NCBI RefSeq assembly: GCF_008831285.2
Contig: NC_045143.1
Location: 1,585,503-1,649,502 of the forward strand
Reading direction: 5' to 3'
DNA length: 64,000 bases
Source: Nymphaea colorata
Taxonomy: Eukaryota; Streptophyta; Magnoliopsida; Nymphaeales; Nymphaeaceae
A model generated the notes under the pieces. The model made no database searches. It was not told the origin of the DNA and saw only the letters and a program-made list of their open reading frames with translations. Shown piece by piece: positions 17,579 through 28,289 of this stretch. The position numbers and the translations under genes were made by a program. Numbering within the stretch: position 1 is the first letter of the stretch; each line of letters begins with the position of its first letter.

Positions 17579-17586
17579 TTTGGCGC
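17579..17586 (+). promoter_or_regulatory. E2F consensus site
   Basis: TTTGGCGC, continuing GAA, matches the plant and animal E2F core TTTSSCGC. It sits upstream of the CT-rich leader of the NFRKB-like gene. This suggests cell-cycle-linked expression, by inference from motif and position only. Confidence 0.5.
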
Positions 17587-17739
17587 GAAGTCAAACCTGC
17601 TGGCAGGGTCTTGGCTTATGATGCCCGGACCGCGTGAGCCCGTCCCTGGCGCTGCCTGGCTCGCTGCTCTGCGCTGCAGCCGTCCGGGTTCGAACCGTCG
17701 TCACCGCGAAGGGGAGACGGGAGAACCAGTTTCCCTCTT

Positions 17740-17850
17740 TCGTTCTCTCGCTCTCTCGCGCTCTCTCTCTCTCTCTGCAGGCGCACACGCTCCTTCCCCA
17801 GCCCCGTCGCTTCTTTCCCTGTCCTCTCTCTCCCTCTCTCTCTTCGGGCA
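17740..17850 (+). promoter_or_regulatory. CT-rich (Y-patch type) leader tract
   Basis: Several runs of CTCTCT in the presumed core promoter or 5' leader of the NFRKB-like gene. Such pyrimidine patches are common plant core-promoter elements. The exact transcription start is not visible. Confidence 0.45.
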
Positions 17851-18016
17851 TTGGACGCCCACGATTAGTCCACGTCGTCATCGTCGTCGCCAACGTCGTC
17901 TTCCACCTTGTTACTCCTCCTGCTATTTATTGGCCTCTTCATCTTTTCTTTATTTATCTTCTTCTTCTTCTTCTTTCTGCTTTTTATTTCTTCTTTCCTT
18001 GGCCCTAGGGTTGGGG

Positions 18017-18031
18017 CTAGGGTTAGGGTTT
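18017..18031 (+). promoter_or_regulatory. Telo-box in the leader of the NFRKB-like gene
   Basis: CTAGGGTTAGGGTTT contains the plant telo-box core (AAACCCTAA on the other strand). In plants this element is common near starts of growth and chromatin-related genes and is bound by telomere-repeat-binding factors. It lies about 140 bp before the leader intron. Confidence 0.55.
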
Positions 18032-18170
18032 GCGATTCTTCGCTTGGCCGCTGGGTTCTGCAGAGAGCCTGCCGTTCATGGTGCGGAGGCGGGGACGGAT
18101 CGTTTGTTCCTTCACGAGATTAATTGGTCTTGGGAGGATGTCGCTTACGAGAGCGATTTGAGTTCGATTG

Positions 18171-18413
18171 GTAAGCGGTACGCGCGCCTTCACCTTTTGC
18201 CCTTTCAGGATCTATTGACTTTCGTTTTCCTCGTTTTGTTGTTACGGTTTCTTGTTTTAATGCACATTGTTTGCCCTTTCCTTTCGTGCTTGTGGATTTT
18301 CGGTTTTTTTTTTTCTTTCGAGTGGGAGTTGGATTTGTGGTTTACTGGGGTTTGATTGGCGACGGGCGATTGAAAGTTGGATTTTTTTTCTTGCTTTTGC
18401 TTGATTTTTTTAG
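18171..18413 (+). other. Leader (5' UTR) intron of the NFRKB-like gene
   Basis: The donor gattg/gtaagc at 18171 and the T-rich acceptor ttttttag at 18413 bracket 243 bp of T-rich sequence just before the ATG at 18463. The open frame running through this interval from 18271 is therefore intronic and not N-terminal protein. Confidence 0.7.
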
Positions 18414-18462
18414 GGAGTCTTGCTCCTTTCCTTCGGGGAGAAAAGTGGGAATCTCGGTTTTA

Positions 18463-21400
18463 ATGGCGATTGTCAAGGTTGCCAAGGGCTCTCAGTTATA
18501 TGCGGAGTTTGCTTCTTCCTGTCGCGATTGCATCCCCAGTGACGTTGATGATGCCCACACTGGAACGGATGAGGAGGAGGATGCTGATTCTGGTTTAGGG
18601 TCTGATTGCGTTGATTCAGTCGAATTGGAGCAGGATGTTGGAGAGTTTTGCCAAGTAGGGGATCAGAAGTTTTTGGTGCCCTTGGAGGTATACGAGCTGC
18701 CAGATTTGAGGGATATACTTTCTATCGATACGTGGAATGATTGCTTAACGGAGGATGAACGATTTGCTCTGTCTGAATTCCTTCCCGATATGGAGCAGGA
18801 TACATTTTGGAGGACCTTGAAAGAGTTGTTTTCTGGGGCTATTTTTCATTTTGGTAGTCCCCTTGATGATCTCTTTGGACAGATGAAGGGAGGCCTCCTC
18901 GAACCTGGAGTATCTCTTTACAAAGAGGCCTTCAATTTCTTGGAGAGGAGGAAACATTACTACTTTCTGCACAAGTATCAGAACTCTTTGGTCAGTAAAC
19001 TTTTGCAGATTAAAGAAACTTGGTCGAGCTGCGCTGGATATGGCATTGAAGAGCGGCTTCGTCTTTTGAACATTATGAGAAGTCAGAAAGTATTGATGCA
19101 GGAAAATGATGAAGAGATGCTCACCTTACAGTCAGAAACAGAGTCACTGGATAGAGAGGAACCGACTGATTGCCTAACATCGAGTGCGTGGAGTAAAACA
19201 CACAAGGCTAAGCGTCTTTATGCAGGTCAATCAAATACTGACAGAAACTTGTTAGGAACCGGGCATCGAGGTAAACCATCCATTGAATTTTCATCTCAAG
19301 TGTCGGGACAGTTTATTGAATCAGTTAAGCATGGAAAGCAGAACCCAAAAGGAATTCTCAAAGTTGTGCAAAAGAACCTGGCAAACAAGGAGTCTATTGA
19401 ATCTGGTGGGTACCCATCCTCTGTGATGGACCGTGTTCAGTCAGTGGATATGAAGTTCAGACCACGGAGTTCTCGTTTGGCTCCTGCCCAAATTGACCAA
19501 TCTGTTGGTTACGAAGCAGTGACAGGTAGGAGGGCTAGAAGTCAAATCAGTGTAGATGATCCAGATGAATGGGATTATCAAGTTCCTGGACAAGCATACC
19601 ACAATGCTGGGAAAGGGAGTGCAGTATCAAGTACTAGGTTTCTAAAACAAGGAAAGAAGGAGTCTTTGAGGAAGCTTGGTGCTGAAGTAGATCGGATCAG
19701 CCCCCCAGAAAACGAGTGGCCAAATGACCAGGGCTGTAGAGGTGGTTCTAAAGGTGTCATTCGGCTACAGTTATCATCAAAAGGCAAAAATATGCATAAT
19801 GACACTTTGATGCCACATCTTGACAGGAGTTACGCTTTGTATTCAAGGGATGCACGCAAAAAGGTTAGGCATACTGAAAAGCAAAAGAAGCCCTTGCTGG
19901 AATATCAGATGGACCCTATGAAGGATATGATTCAACAAGTCGGACAGGTTAAAATGCATGGTGATATGAATTATGGAGGGAAAGGAAGTCGCAATGACTG
20001 GGTTTCAGGGAGTCCACCTTTTCAGCAGTTCCCTGGAGATGATGTCAACAGAATCCAGGCAGATGACTTGGTATTTGACCATCCTCTGAACTTCAATGAG
20101 CGTGGAGTTAAGAAAAACAAGAAACTGAAGATGGGAAATAATCAAGTAAGCAAAGTGAATAGTAATTTTGACTTGAAGAAAAAATCTTCTAATCGATTTA
20201 CTCAACTGCTGAATGATACTGAAGAACAGGCTTCCAGAGGTTCTCTTCCATACCTCAGTTCTGGCCAAGGAGCTAGAACCTTCTGGAACATAAACAAAAA
20301 GAAGCATGAAGGGAATGGGGAGCGCTACATTGACGACCTCAATGGTACAACGGCAAGTGATGATGACACAGACTCAAGTTCATCTAAGCATTTTGATGAT
20401 GAAGTGGAGACCAATATTGACTTGAAAAGAATGGGTTATGACAGTCATTTGCCGGGTGTCCGACTTGCCCCTGCCAGATTAGACAGTGATCCTGCAAAAA
20501 AATCCAAGTTAATGGGGAAGGTGAGGAAGGAGTCCCTTCAGGTTCATGGTGGAGTAGCCAACTCCTCTTTACTGGAGGAGAATCCCAATGAAAGGTCACA
20601 GGTGCCAAAGCTAAACATTTATTCTTCAAGGCGAAAGCAGAAGGGCAAGGCTGATAAAAAACTTTGGAGCGGCTCAAATGATGCAAATTACTATCACGAC
20701 CCTTCTTCACATGGAATGTTAGATGACTATAATAGTGCTGGCATGTTGGCTAATGATAGTAAAGAAACTCTTGCATCAACAAGAAATGGTCAAATGCAAC
20801 CTACGCTTGAAGCATTGAATGATGTGCACAAGGTCTTCATTGCAGATAAAAAGCGTAAAACAAAAAATAATAAAAAGCATTTGAGTGGTCCATCACGAAC
20901 TGATTTCCAGCATAGTTATGAAAGTGGTAATATGGAGGAAGATGATTCTTATGGACAGTCAAGGTCAGCCAAACTTCTGAAGAGACATCAAAAGGGCAAA
21001 ATTGAGGACCTTGATTATGGTTCGCACAGCCCTTTAAACCATGAGAGCTTGCAGATGCCATTATTTGACAATGAGCCAGTAAAGAAGAAGGGTAAGGTTG
21101 AAACAAAATATCTGAAGAACAGAAATGAGCCAGATGTCGTGAACGATGAACTTACCACAATCAGTTCACTGCACCAGGTGGAAGATGCCGTCATTCCAAA
21201 GAAGCGAGGGAAGAAGACAATAGGTGGTGAAACTGGTCCTGTACGTGTGGTATCTCCTGAACGAAGCATGTCAGAAAAAAGGATCACAAAAGATGAATAT
21301 GAGGCAAAGCTGCCTAAGAAGTCATCTAATCTTATCAAACCTTCAGTTCTTACTGGTTTTTCATTTTCCATTATACATATGCTTTCTGCTGTTCGTGCAG

Positions 21401-22764
21401 CACTGGTTATTGGTGCTGAAGAATCTAATAAGAATGGTATTGCTGGGAGACAGAAAACAGAGGAGGAAGATCAAGGAAAGTCCGATGGATTTGGCCCTGA
21501 CATGAGTATTACTGAAGTTTCTGGACAAAGGAATTTGCCTTCACTATCAGTTCAAGAGATTGTTAACCGTGTGAGGCTGAAACCTGGTGATCCTTCCATT
21601 TTGAAAACTCAGGAGCCACTTCAAGAGCTGGTTAGGGGAGTATTAAAAATATTTTCATCCAAGACAGCACCCTTAGGGGCAAAAGGATGGAAGCCACTTG
21701 CCTTATATGAAAGAGCTTCAAAGAGCTGGTCATGGGTTGGTCCTCCTATGCTCCATGAATCCACTGAAGTGGAAACTTCACCTGAAGCTTGGGGAATTTC
21801 TCATAAGATGCTTGTGAAATTGGTTGATTCATATGCAAGCTGGTTAAAAAATGGACAGGAGACCTTGCGGCAGCTTGGAAGTCTGCCTGCTCCACCAGCC
21901 AATCTGTTGCCTTATCTGGATGAGAAAGAAAGATTTAGGGACTTGAGGGCACAGAAGAGTTTGACAACTATCAGTCCAAGCTCTGATGAAGCAAGGGCAT
22001 ACTTCCGTAAGGAGGAATACTTGAGATATACAGTTCCTGACAGGGCGTTTGCCTACACTGCTGCAGATGGCCGTAAGTCTGTTGTTGCTCCACTTAGAAG
22101 GTGTGGTGGCAAGCCTACATCTAAAGCGCGTGATCATTTTATGCTTAAACCTGACCGACCACCACATGTAACAATTTTGTGCTTAGTTAGAGATGCAGCT
22201 GCAAGGCTGCCTGGAAGTATTGGCACCAGAGCTGATGTTTGCACTCTTCTAAGGGACTCACAGTATATTGTAGAAGATGTATCTGATGCTCAGGTGAACC
22301 AGGTTGTGAGCGGTGCATTGGATCGTCTGCACTATGAGCGAGATCCCTGTGTACAGTTTGATGGTGAGAGAAAATTGTGGGTTTATTTGCACCGAGAAAG
22401 AGAAGATGAAGATTTTGAGGATGATGGAACTTCCTCTACAAAAAAGTGGAAAAGGCAGAAGAAAGAAGGTATAGAGTCCACTGAAGTGGGAACAGTAGCA
22501 GATGTAGGCATCAATGGATCAGCTGATCAGATTGCAAGTGGCTCGGCTGCTGGATATGAATTGTCTCCTGACATAAATATAGAGTCATCACCAGTCTACT
22601 CAGGTTGCAAAGACGAACTTGTTTATAACGATTTAAGGCCTCATGTGGAGGAAAATGTTCTGCCATTTATAGACGTGCAACAATCTATGGATTCTTCACC
22701 TGGAAGCTTGCACCAGAATCATCGTATGGGTTGGGAGGTTCTTGGTCCAGACTCTTGTCACTGA
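18463..22764 (+). CDS. NFRKB: NFRKB-like INO80 chromatin-remodelling complex subunit
   Basis: A single coding exon of 1433 aa starting MAIVKVAKGSQLYAEF. This ATG was chosen because the frame upstream is T-rich intron. Residues about 75-190 form the N-terminal DEUBAD-type domain (FLVPLEVYELPDLRDILSID, LTEDERFALSEFLPDMEQD, FNFLERRKHYYFLHKYQ). The long middle is Lys/Asp/Ser-rich and probably disordered. Residues about 1024-1096 match the NFRKB winged-helix region (LSVQEIVNRVRLKPGDPSIL, KGWKPLALYERASKSWSWVG). A second winged-helix-like segment lies at about 1228-1311 (PPHVTILCLVRDAAARLPGS, RKLWVYLHRE). In animals NFRKB is a metazoan-type INO80 subunit that binds UCH37/UCHL5 through its DEUBAD domain and inhibits it. 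Plants keep NFRKB-like nuclear proteins of about 1300 aa. The coding region looks intact. A UCHL5-type gene lies about 11 kb downstream. Confidence 0.9.
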   Translation: MAIVKVAKGSQLYAEFASSCRDCIPSDVDDAHTGTDEEEDADSGLGSDCVDSVELEQDVGEFCQVGDQKFLVPLEVYELPDLRDILSIDTWNDCLTEDERFALSEFLPDMEQDTFWRTLKELFSGAIFHFGSPLDDLFGQMKGGLLEPGVSLYKEAFNFLERRKHYYFLHKYQNSLVSKLLQIKETWSSCAGYGIEERLRLLNIMRSQKVLMQENDEEMLTLQSETESLDREEPTDCLTSSAWSKTHKAKRLYAGQSNTDRNLLGTGHRGKPSIEFSSQVSGQFIESVKHGKQNPKGILKVVQKNLANKESIESGGYPSSVMDRVQSVDMKFRPRSSRLAPAQIDQSVGYEAVTGRRARSQISVDDPDEWDYQVPGQAYHNAGKGSAVSSTRFLKQGKKESLRKLGAEVDRISPPENEWPNDQGCRGGSKGVIRLQLSSKGKNMHNDTLMPHLDRSYALYSRDARKKVRHTEKQKKPLLEYQMDPMKDMIQQVGQVKMHGDMNYGGKGSRNDWVSGSPPFQQFPGDDVNRIQADDLVFDHPLNFNERGVKKNKKLKMGNNQVSKVNSNFDLKKKSSNRFTQLLNDTEEQASRGSLPYLSSGQGARTFWNINKKKHEGNGERYIDDLNGTTASDDDTDSSSSKHFDDEVETNIDLKRMGYDSHLPGVRLAPARLDSDPAKKSKLMGKVRKESLQVHGGVANSSLLEENPNERSQVPKLNIYSSRRKQKGKADKKLWSGSNDANYYHDPSSHGMLDDYNSAGMLANDSKETLASTRNGQMQPTLEALNDVHKVFIADKKRKTKNNKKHLSGPSRTDFQHSYESGNMEEDDSYGQSRSAKLLKRHQKGKIEDLDYGSHSPLNHESLQMPLFDNEPVKKKGKVETKYLKNRNEPDVVNDELTTISSLHQVEDAVIPKKRGKKTIGGETGPVRVVSPERSMSEKRITKDEYEAKLPKKSSNLIKPSVLTGFSFSIIHMLSAVRAALVIGAEESNKNGIAGRQKTEEEDQGKSDGFGPDMSITEVSGQRNLPSLSVQEIVNRVRLKPGDPSILKTQEPLQELVRGVLKIFSSKTAPLGAKGWKPLALYERASKSWSWVGPPMLHESTEVETSPEAWGISHKMLVKLVDSYASWLKNGQETLRQLGSLPAPPANLLPYLDEKERFRDLRAQKSLTTISPSSDEARAYFRKEEYLRYTVPDRAFAYTAADGRKSVVAPLRRCGGKPTSKARDHFMLKPDRPPHVTILCLVRDAAARLPGSIGTRADVCTLLRDSQYIVEDVSDAQVNQVVSGALDRLHYERDPCVQFDGERKLWVYLHREREDEDFEDDGTSSTKKWKRQKKEGIESTEVGTVADVGINGSADQIASGSAAGYELSPDINIESSPVYSGCKDELVYNDLRPHVEENVLPFIDVQQSMDSSPGSLHQNHRMGWEVLGPDSCH

Positions 22765-25239
22765 GATTCCATACAGAGTAGCATTCAACAGAGTGTTCTT
22801 CGATAAGCTGGTTGATGAATTTTTGTGAGGAAAGCGGCTGGTCTTTGACCATGACATAGCACCTAATGCAGTACGGTCCAGGTATCCATTAACTTGTATT
22901 TTGATTTGGTATATCCATTGTTCAAAATATTCTCCTATTTGATTAGTTTAGTCTTCTGATATCCAATGATGTTCTATTCACAGTTCTGATTTTTTGCATG
23001 GTTGCGTGCATCAGCTTGCTCCTTATCTGCATCAAGGGGTTAAAAGGCTTTCTAGCTCATTTGCTTTGCCAGATCTGTTTTTCTGTGGAATGAATATAAT
23101 TGTTTTTGGCCAGTTCCATTGCCAGTTTAACAATTAGAGGCACTTATCTCTCCTCCTTTTTCCTATCTTACCTTGAAATTTTAACAAGATCCGAAATAGT
23201 AAAGGTTTGATCTTCAATCTTGTAATGATGATGGGTTATTGCCTGTGGGTTCTTCTAGATATTCTATGTTCATTCTGATGTAGGAAAGGTAAGATGTCAC
23301 TGGGGGTTGGAGTCTGTGAGAGAGAGAGGGTGGTGATTGTGTGGGGAACTTTCACAGTGTGTTTATTTGTAAATATATGCAGTTGTGTCAGACACAGCAG
23401 GAGTTGCTAGTAAGGCTCAAGATGTATTTTAGCAGATATGAACACCTCAGTCGTCTGGTAGTGGTAGGTTCATCTAACGAAAACCAAAGGGGGAATACTT
23501 ATGCTTAATATAGATTGCTGTTGCCGATTGGACTGTTTGGTATAGAAGAGACTGAAAAAACCGAAGACAACAGATAGACGGATAAGAATTTCTTGTGTAC
23601 ATACTTCAGTCCCAAGTTATTAGTGACATGAATAGTGGTTGCCGGATGACCAAGAAGGGTTAATAGGTCGTGATGGATTAAAAGAATTATAAGCTTCTAT
23701 TGAACATATTTCAGATCTTTTTAATCTCAGATTCTCAAGATTCTGCAAGGCAATGAGAGGTAGGATGGATGAAGGTGAAAATGAGCAAAGGGAAAATGAT
23801 GGTCAAAGGAGAGAGTCCAGGGAGTGGAATAAAAAAGAAAAAATTGTTGAAGGATAGTTAAGCATGAACTGCACTCCATGGACATACTGGTGCTGATACT
23901 ATTAAGAGAATATGTATGATTGAAAGAACTAAAAATATTATTCTTTTCACCACATTAATTTGTGGTGTGGCTGATAATAGAAGAAGGATGATCTTGTCTC
24001 GTTTGTTTTACCAGCAGAGAAAGACTCTGGATCCTATTTGAAGGTGAACTTTTAGCATAGGACCCAGGCAGAGTATACGCTTCTGAAGGCACTCCTTTAA
24101 TTTCTTTTAAGTCTTGTACCTGGCCTTCTGAAGGCCAAACAGTATTTATTTCCCAGTGGCAATTCATAAGTAGGACCGACAAACATTCTGAACAAGCTAA
24201 AGGCAAGGCATTTGGTTAGCTCTTTCTTGTGACAAACTCAGTCCAGCACGTCAACCTTTTTCAATGATGGGAGCAAGCCGACCTTGAGCTAGCTCATTTA
24301 CACAAAAAAAATTACCCATAGTCCAACATTCGTGAATATGAGTCTATGTTGAAGTCTGCTGCATACAGCATACAGCATACTATGTGATTGATACCAGGAA
24401 AGAGTTTACTCTGCTCTAGCAAACCCACAGCTCCCTCTTAATTCTGGTTGGTAAATGGTGACGTCCTTGTAGTTAGACAATCTATGCAGGACAGTTAAGT
24501 TTCTGAACTCATTTTCAGTGTGTGTGGTTCAATAGTCACCTGCCATGCGAGTTGGAGGACTTTCCTGTTCCACATAGGGATCTTAAATCTATTTTCCCTG
24601 TACCCAATATACATTTTCCTACTAGAAGTCTACATTCTGTTAATTTCCATCATGTTGCCTGTTTTGATGTTTGATGTGAAAACCATTTAGCACCATGCTC
24701 CTCTCTTGCGGTTGTTCAATCTGTTACCAGATGAGATCCAACTGAACGTGGAACTGGATACTCGGTAATGTGTTTGTCATATCTTTTTTCTTTACGTCTG
24801 TTCTTGAGAACTCATTAACATGAGAGGTCTCAATGTGTTTGTTTCCGTGTAGATCATTGTTTAAATTATGGGGGATGATTAGTCCTGATCAGAATGTCTA
24901 GTTTAATTCTAATCATCATGAAAGTTTCAAATATTTTTTTGATAGTCTCCTAAATGTTCATTGTTTTTACACTAATTCCCTACTTCTCCTCAGGGGCTTC
25001 CTGTTCGCCGCAAAGCCAAGCTTCATATGTATATTGCCGCCAGGTCGTTCTACTTGTACATTCCTTTACGGCGAAATTGTAAAAATAGTGAAGTGGGGAA
25101 CCTATAGAGGCCACCTTTTTTCCGTCATTTTTTTAAATCACTGTATCATGTGTTACGATGCGAATGCTAAAAATCATGATGGAAGAGGAAGCCACGTGCT
25201 TGTCGAAGGTGATTATCCTCAAGAAGATAAAATTTAAAG

Positions 25240-25303
<64 letters not shown>

Positions 25304-26373
25304 GCACACACACGGCTACACGACACACAAAAGAGATTCAGATGTATGTATGTGCAAGAATCATGTTTGGGCTTTGTTTTTTTTTTTTTTTTAGGAGGGA
25401 ATGAAGCTTGGAGTAGGCTTATGTCGGAGTTGCTCCACGAGTTCTTGAACGAGAACTGGCCATTGTATGTAATGAGCTTTAAATGCATCAATTAACAATA
25501 CGTGAATCAGTATCTTGACAAACCATTGGAATTAAGGATTTCTGTCTGGAGTTGAGCTGCTGCAGAAATTGTAGACGAATCTGGCAAATTTACGCCATTA
25601 CCTGTGTGAATGACATGAAGTCCTCTACTCGTCATGAACCGAGGAAACTGCTACCTGTATATGAAGTTACTAGCAACCGCAAGGCTTTCAAGAGGACTAG
25701 CTGCATGCTTTAGCCAACAAAATGGTTGAATGCATCCGCGCATCTTGAATGCAAGGAAGTTGAAAGTTGAGAACGTTTCCCCCTTTTTTTTTACCGCTTT
25801 TATATGTCAGCCAATATCAGTGCCTTTTTGCTTTTGCTTGACCTGCTAATTCCAACCGTCTTTGAGAAGACGGTTAGGAGGCCTGATAATAAAAGTCAGG
25901 CTCAAGCTAGCCATTATCAGTCTGAGTAATGTCTCAATAAAATTGAACTTGGGTATGGCAAATCAGAGTCAGGCTTAACCTGGCCGGACAAGTTATCAGG
26001 TTTGGTTGTCTCATTATCTGCCTAAGGCTTTGGCAAAAGATCTGACTTTATTGAACTTGAGGTATGTCAAATCTCTAACTCAGTCTCGTCGGTCCAAACC
26101 TATGTCGCAAAATGTTTATGCCGGACCAGCCAAACTTCAAAAGTTGTCTCTCGGTGCAGTTCTCAAATATTACGCTCTCATACTAGAACGTTATAGTAGA
26201 CTTCAAACAGCGCACAATAGAGAAAACAGAAAAAGAATATTTAACCATGTTGCCTTGGGTTTAGGCTGCATGGGCTTAACTAGACGTACATACGATTGGC
26301 CCCCAATCTAAAAGGATAAAGGGAAATAGATAGTTGAACTCCAAGAAAGTCTACAGAAGCTTTGTTCGACAAC
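22765..26373. other. 3' flank of the NFRKB-like gene and intergenic DNA
   Basis: The first several hundred bases are presumably 3' UTR. A donor-like site follows 22880 and an acceptor-like 'ctcag' lies near 24993, so a spliced 3' UTR is possible but unproven. A short reading frame at about 25399-25494 (SELLHEFLNENWPLY) looks coding but is isolated. A perfect 9-bp-arm hairpin occurs at 25854-25875. No other gene seen. Confidence 0.35.
25242..25313. repeat. (CT)n followed by (CA)n
   Basis: A compound microsatellite, CT to about 25287 and then CA with one CG interruption. Confidence 0.9.
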
Positions 26374-27249
26374 GGGCTATAATTAACACATAACCGTCTA
26401 GAAATTCAAATCCTCAGTTGTCTTAATTCCCTTTCTTACATTTATATAGTGCTTTCATCCACCGTGAGGTAACATCAGGATAAACCGGGTTTAGCTACCA
26501 AATAGTGTATGTCCGAACAATGACGGTTAATGAGGCAAGCAAAGGAAGTTTGGAAGAGGGAGGCTAATTTTTCGTGCAACTGCGGAACGGTGTCGATCCC
26601 CATATACTTCCTCTCGTGTGCCAGACAGTACCTGAATTTGAGAAGCAAACTCTTGCTCACTAAGACTAGTCAGCATGAGCTCTCTGTGTCTTCAGGGCCA
26701 TGTTGAAGCATTTCTTTCCATGCATTTCTCAACTTCATCGGCCTGGTTGCATAGTATTTGCCAAGTTCGCCACATTTTTGTGTGATAAGCCATTAAGGAA
26801 GATCGATGGCAGGAGTCTTAATGAGGCATTGGAAGTTCTCAATCTGTTGTCCCTTGAAAAGCCTTGTGGTGAAGAGCTACATGGTCATCTGCGCCTTATT
26901 CAGGATTGTGTTACTGCCCTCGTTAGGACAGAGAGAAGCAAATGCAGGAAAAGATTGGACAAGGCAGTGCCCGTAGATACTGCCCATGACGATCAATTGC
27001 TGGAAAGTATTAATTTGGTAGGAGGCAAGAATTTTTGGGGGCATCCAAACAGAACGGATGTGCATGGCTTCTTCCTGCAGATGCACAATCAAGGGATTGT
27101 ACTCGATGCTGATGTTTTGGCTGAAGGCCTGAGTGCCTGCGGATATGAGAGGATTCTTAATCCGGGGACGCAACTTCACGCCCTTGCAATTGGGGCTGGT
27201 TTAGAATCATATCTTTCTGTTGGAACTACGCTTGTTGGTTTTTATGTCA
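26374..27249 (+). repeat. Source copy of a duplicated segment (PPR 5' part)
   Basis: This segment, 326 bp of upstream DNA plus about 550 bp of coding sequence, is repeated in the same orientation at 36934-37808. Identity is high in the coding part (most codons identical) and lower upstream, with small indels. Confidence 0.85.
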
Positions 27250-28289
27250 GATGCGGGTATCTGGAGGATGCATGCCAAGTGTTCGACGGAATGACGGCAA
27301 GGAACGTAGTCTCATGGACAGCAATAATTTCAGGCTTCGCGCAATGTGGGCATGCTGGAGAATGCCACAACCTCCTTTACAGAATGAGGTTGTCTGATTT
27401 GAGGCCCAATGATTTCACATATGCAAGCGTCTTGAGTGCATACGTTGGTTTTGGTTCTTTAGGACGAGGGAAAGAGGTGCACTGTCAAACGATTCGTTCT
27501 GGCTTCAATGCATGCACCCATGTTGCAAATGCTCTAGTCACGATGTACGCGAAGTGTGGTAGCATTCAAGATTCGTGGAAGATTTTCTGTGAAATGTCGA
27601 GAAAGGATCTTATCTCATGGAATGCCATGATAGCTGGATTTGCACAGCACGGGCTTGCCAATCAGGCCATTGACTTGCTTGCAGAGATGACTGAAGAGAA
27701 GATTGAACCTGATGCTATAACCTTGCTTGGTATCTTGTCTTCATGCCGACATGCAGGTCTTGTAGATGAAGGGTGGAATTATTTCCATTTGATGGTTGAT
27801 GAGTACGGTATCAAAGCAGAGTTGGACCACTACGCGTGCATCGTTGATCTTCTTGGCCGTGCTGGCAGAATTGATGATGCACACGATTTTATCTGTGACA
27901 TGCCCATGAAGCCAAACGCTATCATCTGGGGCTCTCTTCTATCTGCCTGCAGGCAGTACCGCAATTTCAGAGTAGGAATTTGGGCAGCAAAAAATCGGCT
28001 GTTGCTGGAACCAAACTGTGCTGCAACTTATGTTCAGCTGGCCAACTTATTTGCTAGTGCTGGTTACTGGGAAGATGCAGCGAAAGCGAGGAAATGGATG
28101 AAAGAGAAGGGGTTGAAGACCAGCCCTGGTTATAGCTGGATTGAAGTAGGGAACACGCTATGCAAATTCAGAGTGGAGGAGAGATCGAGTCCTGAAATGA
28201 AGGAAGTGTATTCTGTACTTGACTGTTTACAGGACCAGATGAGAAATCTTGGCTATGTTCCTGCAGTAGAGTTCCACGAAGAAGCTTAG
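26700..28289 (+). CDS. Pentatricopeptide repeat protein, PLS class, E-type
   Basis: An intronless 529-aa frame, typical of plant PPR genes. The N terminus (MLKHFFPCISQLHRPGC...) is basic and hydrophobic with almost no acidic residues early on, fitting a mitochondrial or plastid transit peptide. PLS-type repeats start near residue 155 and run to about 430: NVVSWTAIISGFAQCGHAGE, LRPNDFTYASVLSAYVGFGS, HVANALVTMYAKCGSIQDSW, DLISWNAMIAGFAQHGLANQ, then HYACIVDLLGRAGRIDDA. The tail (SPGYSWIEVGNTLCKFRVEE..., ending LGYVP) is the E/E+ region. There is no DYW domain. Family role: sequence-specific organellar RNA binding, often as a C-to-U editing factor partner. It resembles the Arabidopsis At2g37320 type by memory of the sequence, not by search. 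Its first 180 codons plus upstream DNA are copied at 36.9-37.8 kb. Confidence 0.9.
   Translation: MLKHFFPCISQLHRPGCIVFAKFATFLCDKPLRKIDGRSLNEALEVLNLLSLEKPCGEELHGHLRLIQDCVTALVRTERSKCRKRLDKAVPVDTAHDDQLLESINLVGGKNFWGHPNRTDVHGFFLQMHNQGIVLDADVLAEGLSACGYERILNPGTQLHALAIGAGLESYLSVGTTLVGFYVRCGYLEDACQVFDGMTARNVVSWTAIISGFAQCGHAGECHNLLYRMRLSDLRPNDFTYASVLSAYVGFGSLGRGKEVHCQTIRSGFNACTHVANALVTMYAKCGSIQDSWKIFCEMSRKDLISWNAMIAGFAQHGLANQAIDLLAEMTEEKIEPDAITLLGILSSCRHAGLVDEGWNYFHLMVDEYGIKAELDHYACIVDLLGRAGRIDDAHDFICDMPMKPNAIIWGSLLSACRQYRNFRVGIWAAKNRLLLEPNCAATYVQLANLFASAGYWEDAAKARKWMKEKGLKTSPGYSWIEVGNTLCKFRVEERSSPEMKEVYSVLDCLQDQMRNLGYVPAVEFHEEA

Noticed and set aside
17683-17700. tRNA T-loop-like sequence gggttcgaacc
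   Set aside because: No matching acceptor stem, D arm or anticodon arm upstream. It lies in the NFRKB-like leader.
17618-18355. 245-aa frame before the NFRKB-like gene
   Set aside because: It runs through CT-rich leader and intron with Ser/Leu/Phe low complexity. No family features, and it crosses a good splice donor.
18271-18462. N-terminal extension of the NFRKB-like frame
   Set aside because: The 64 extra residues are Phe/Leu/Val-rich and derive from the T-rich leader intron. Homology-like sequence starts at MAIV.
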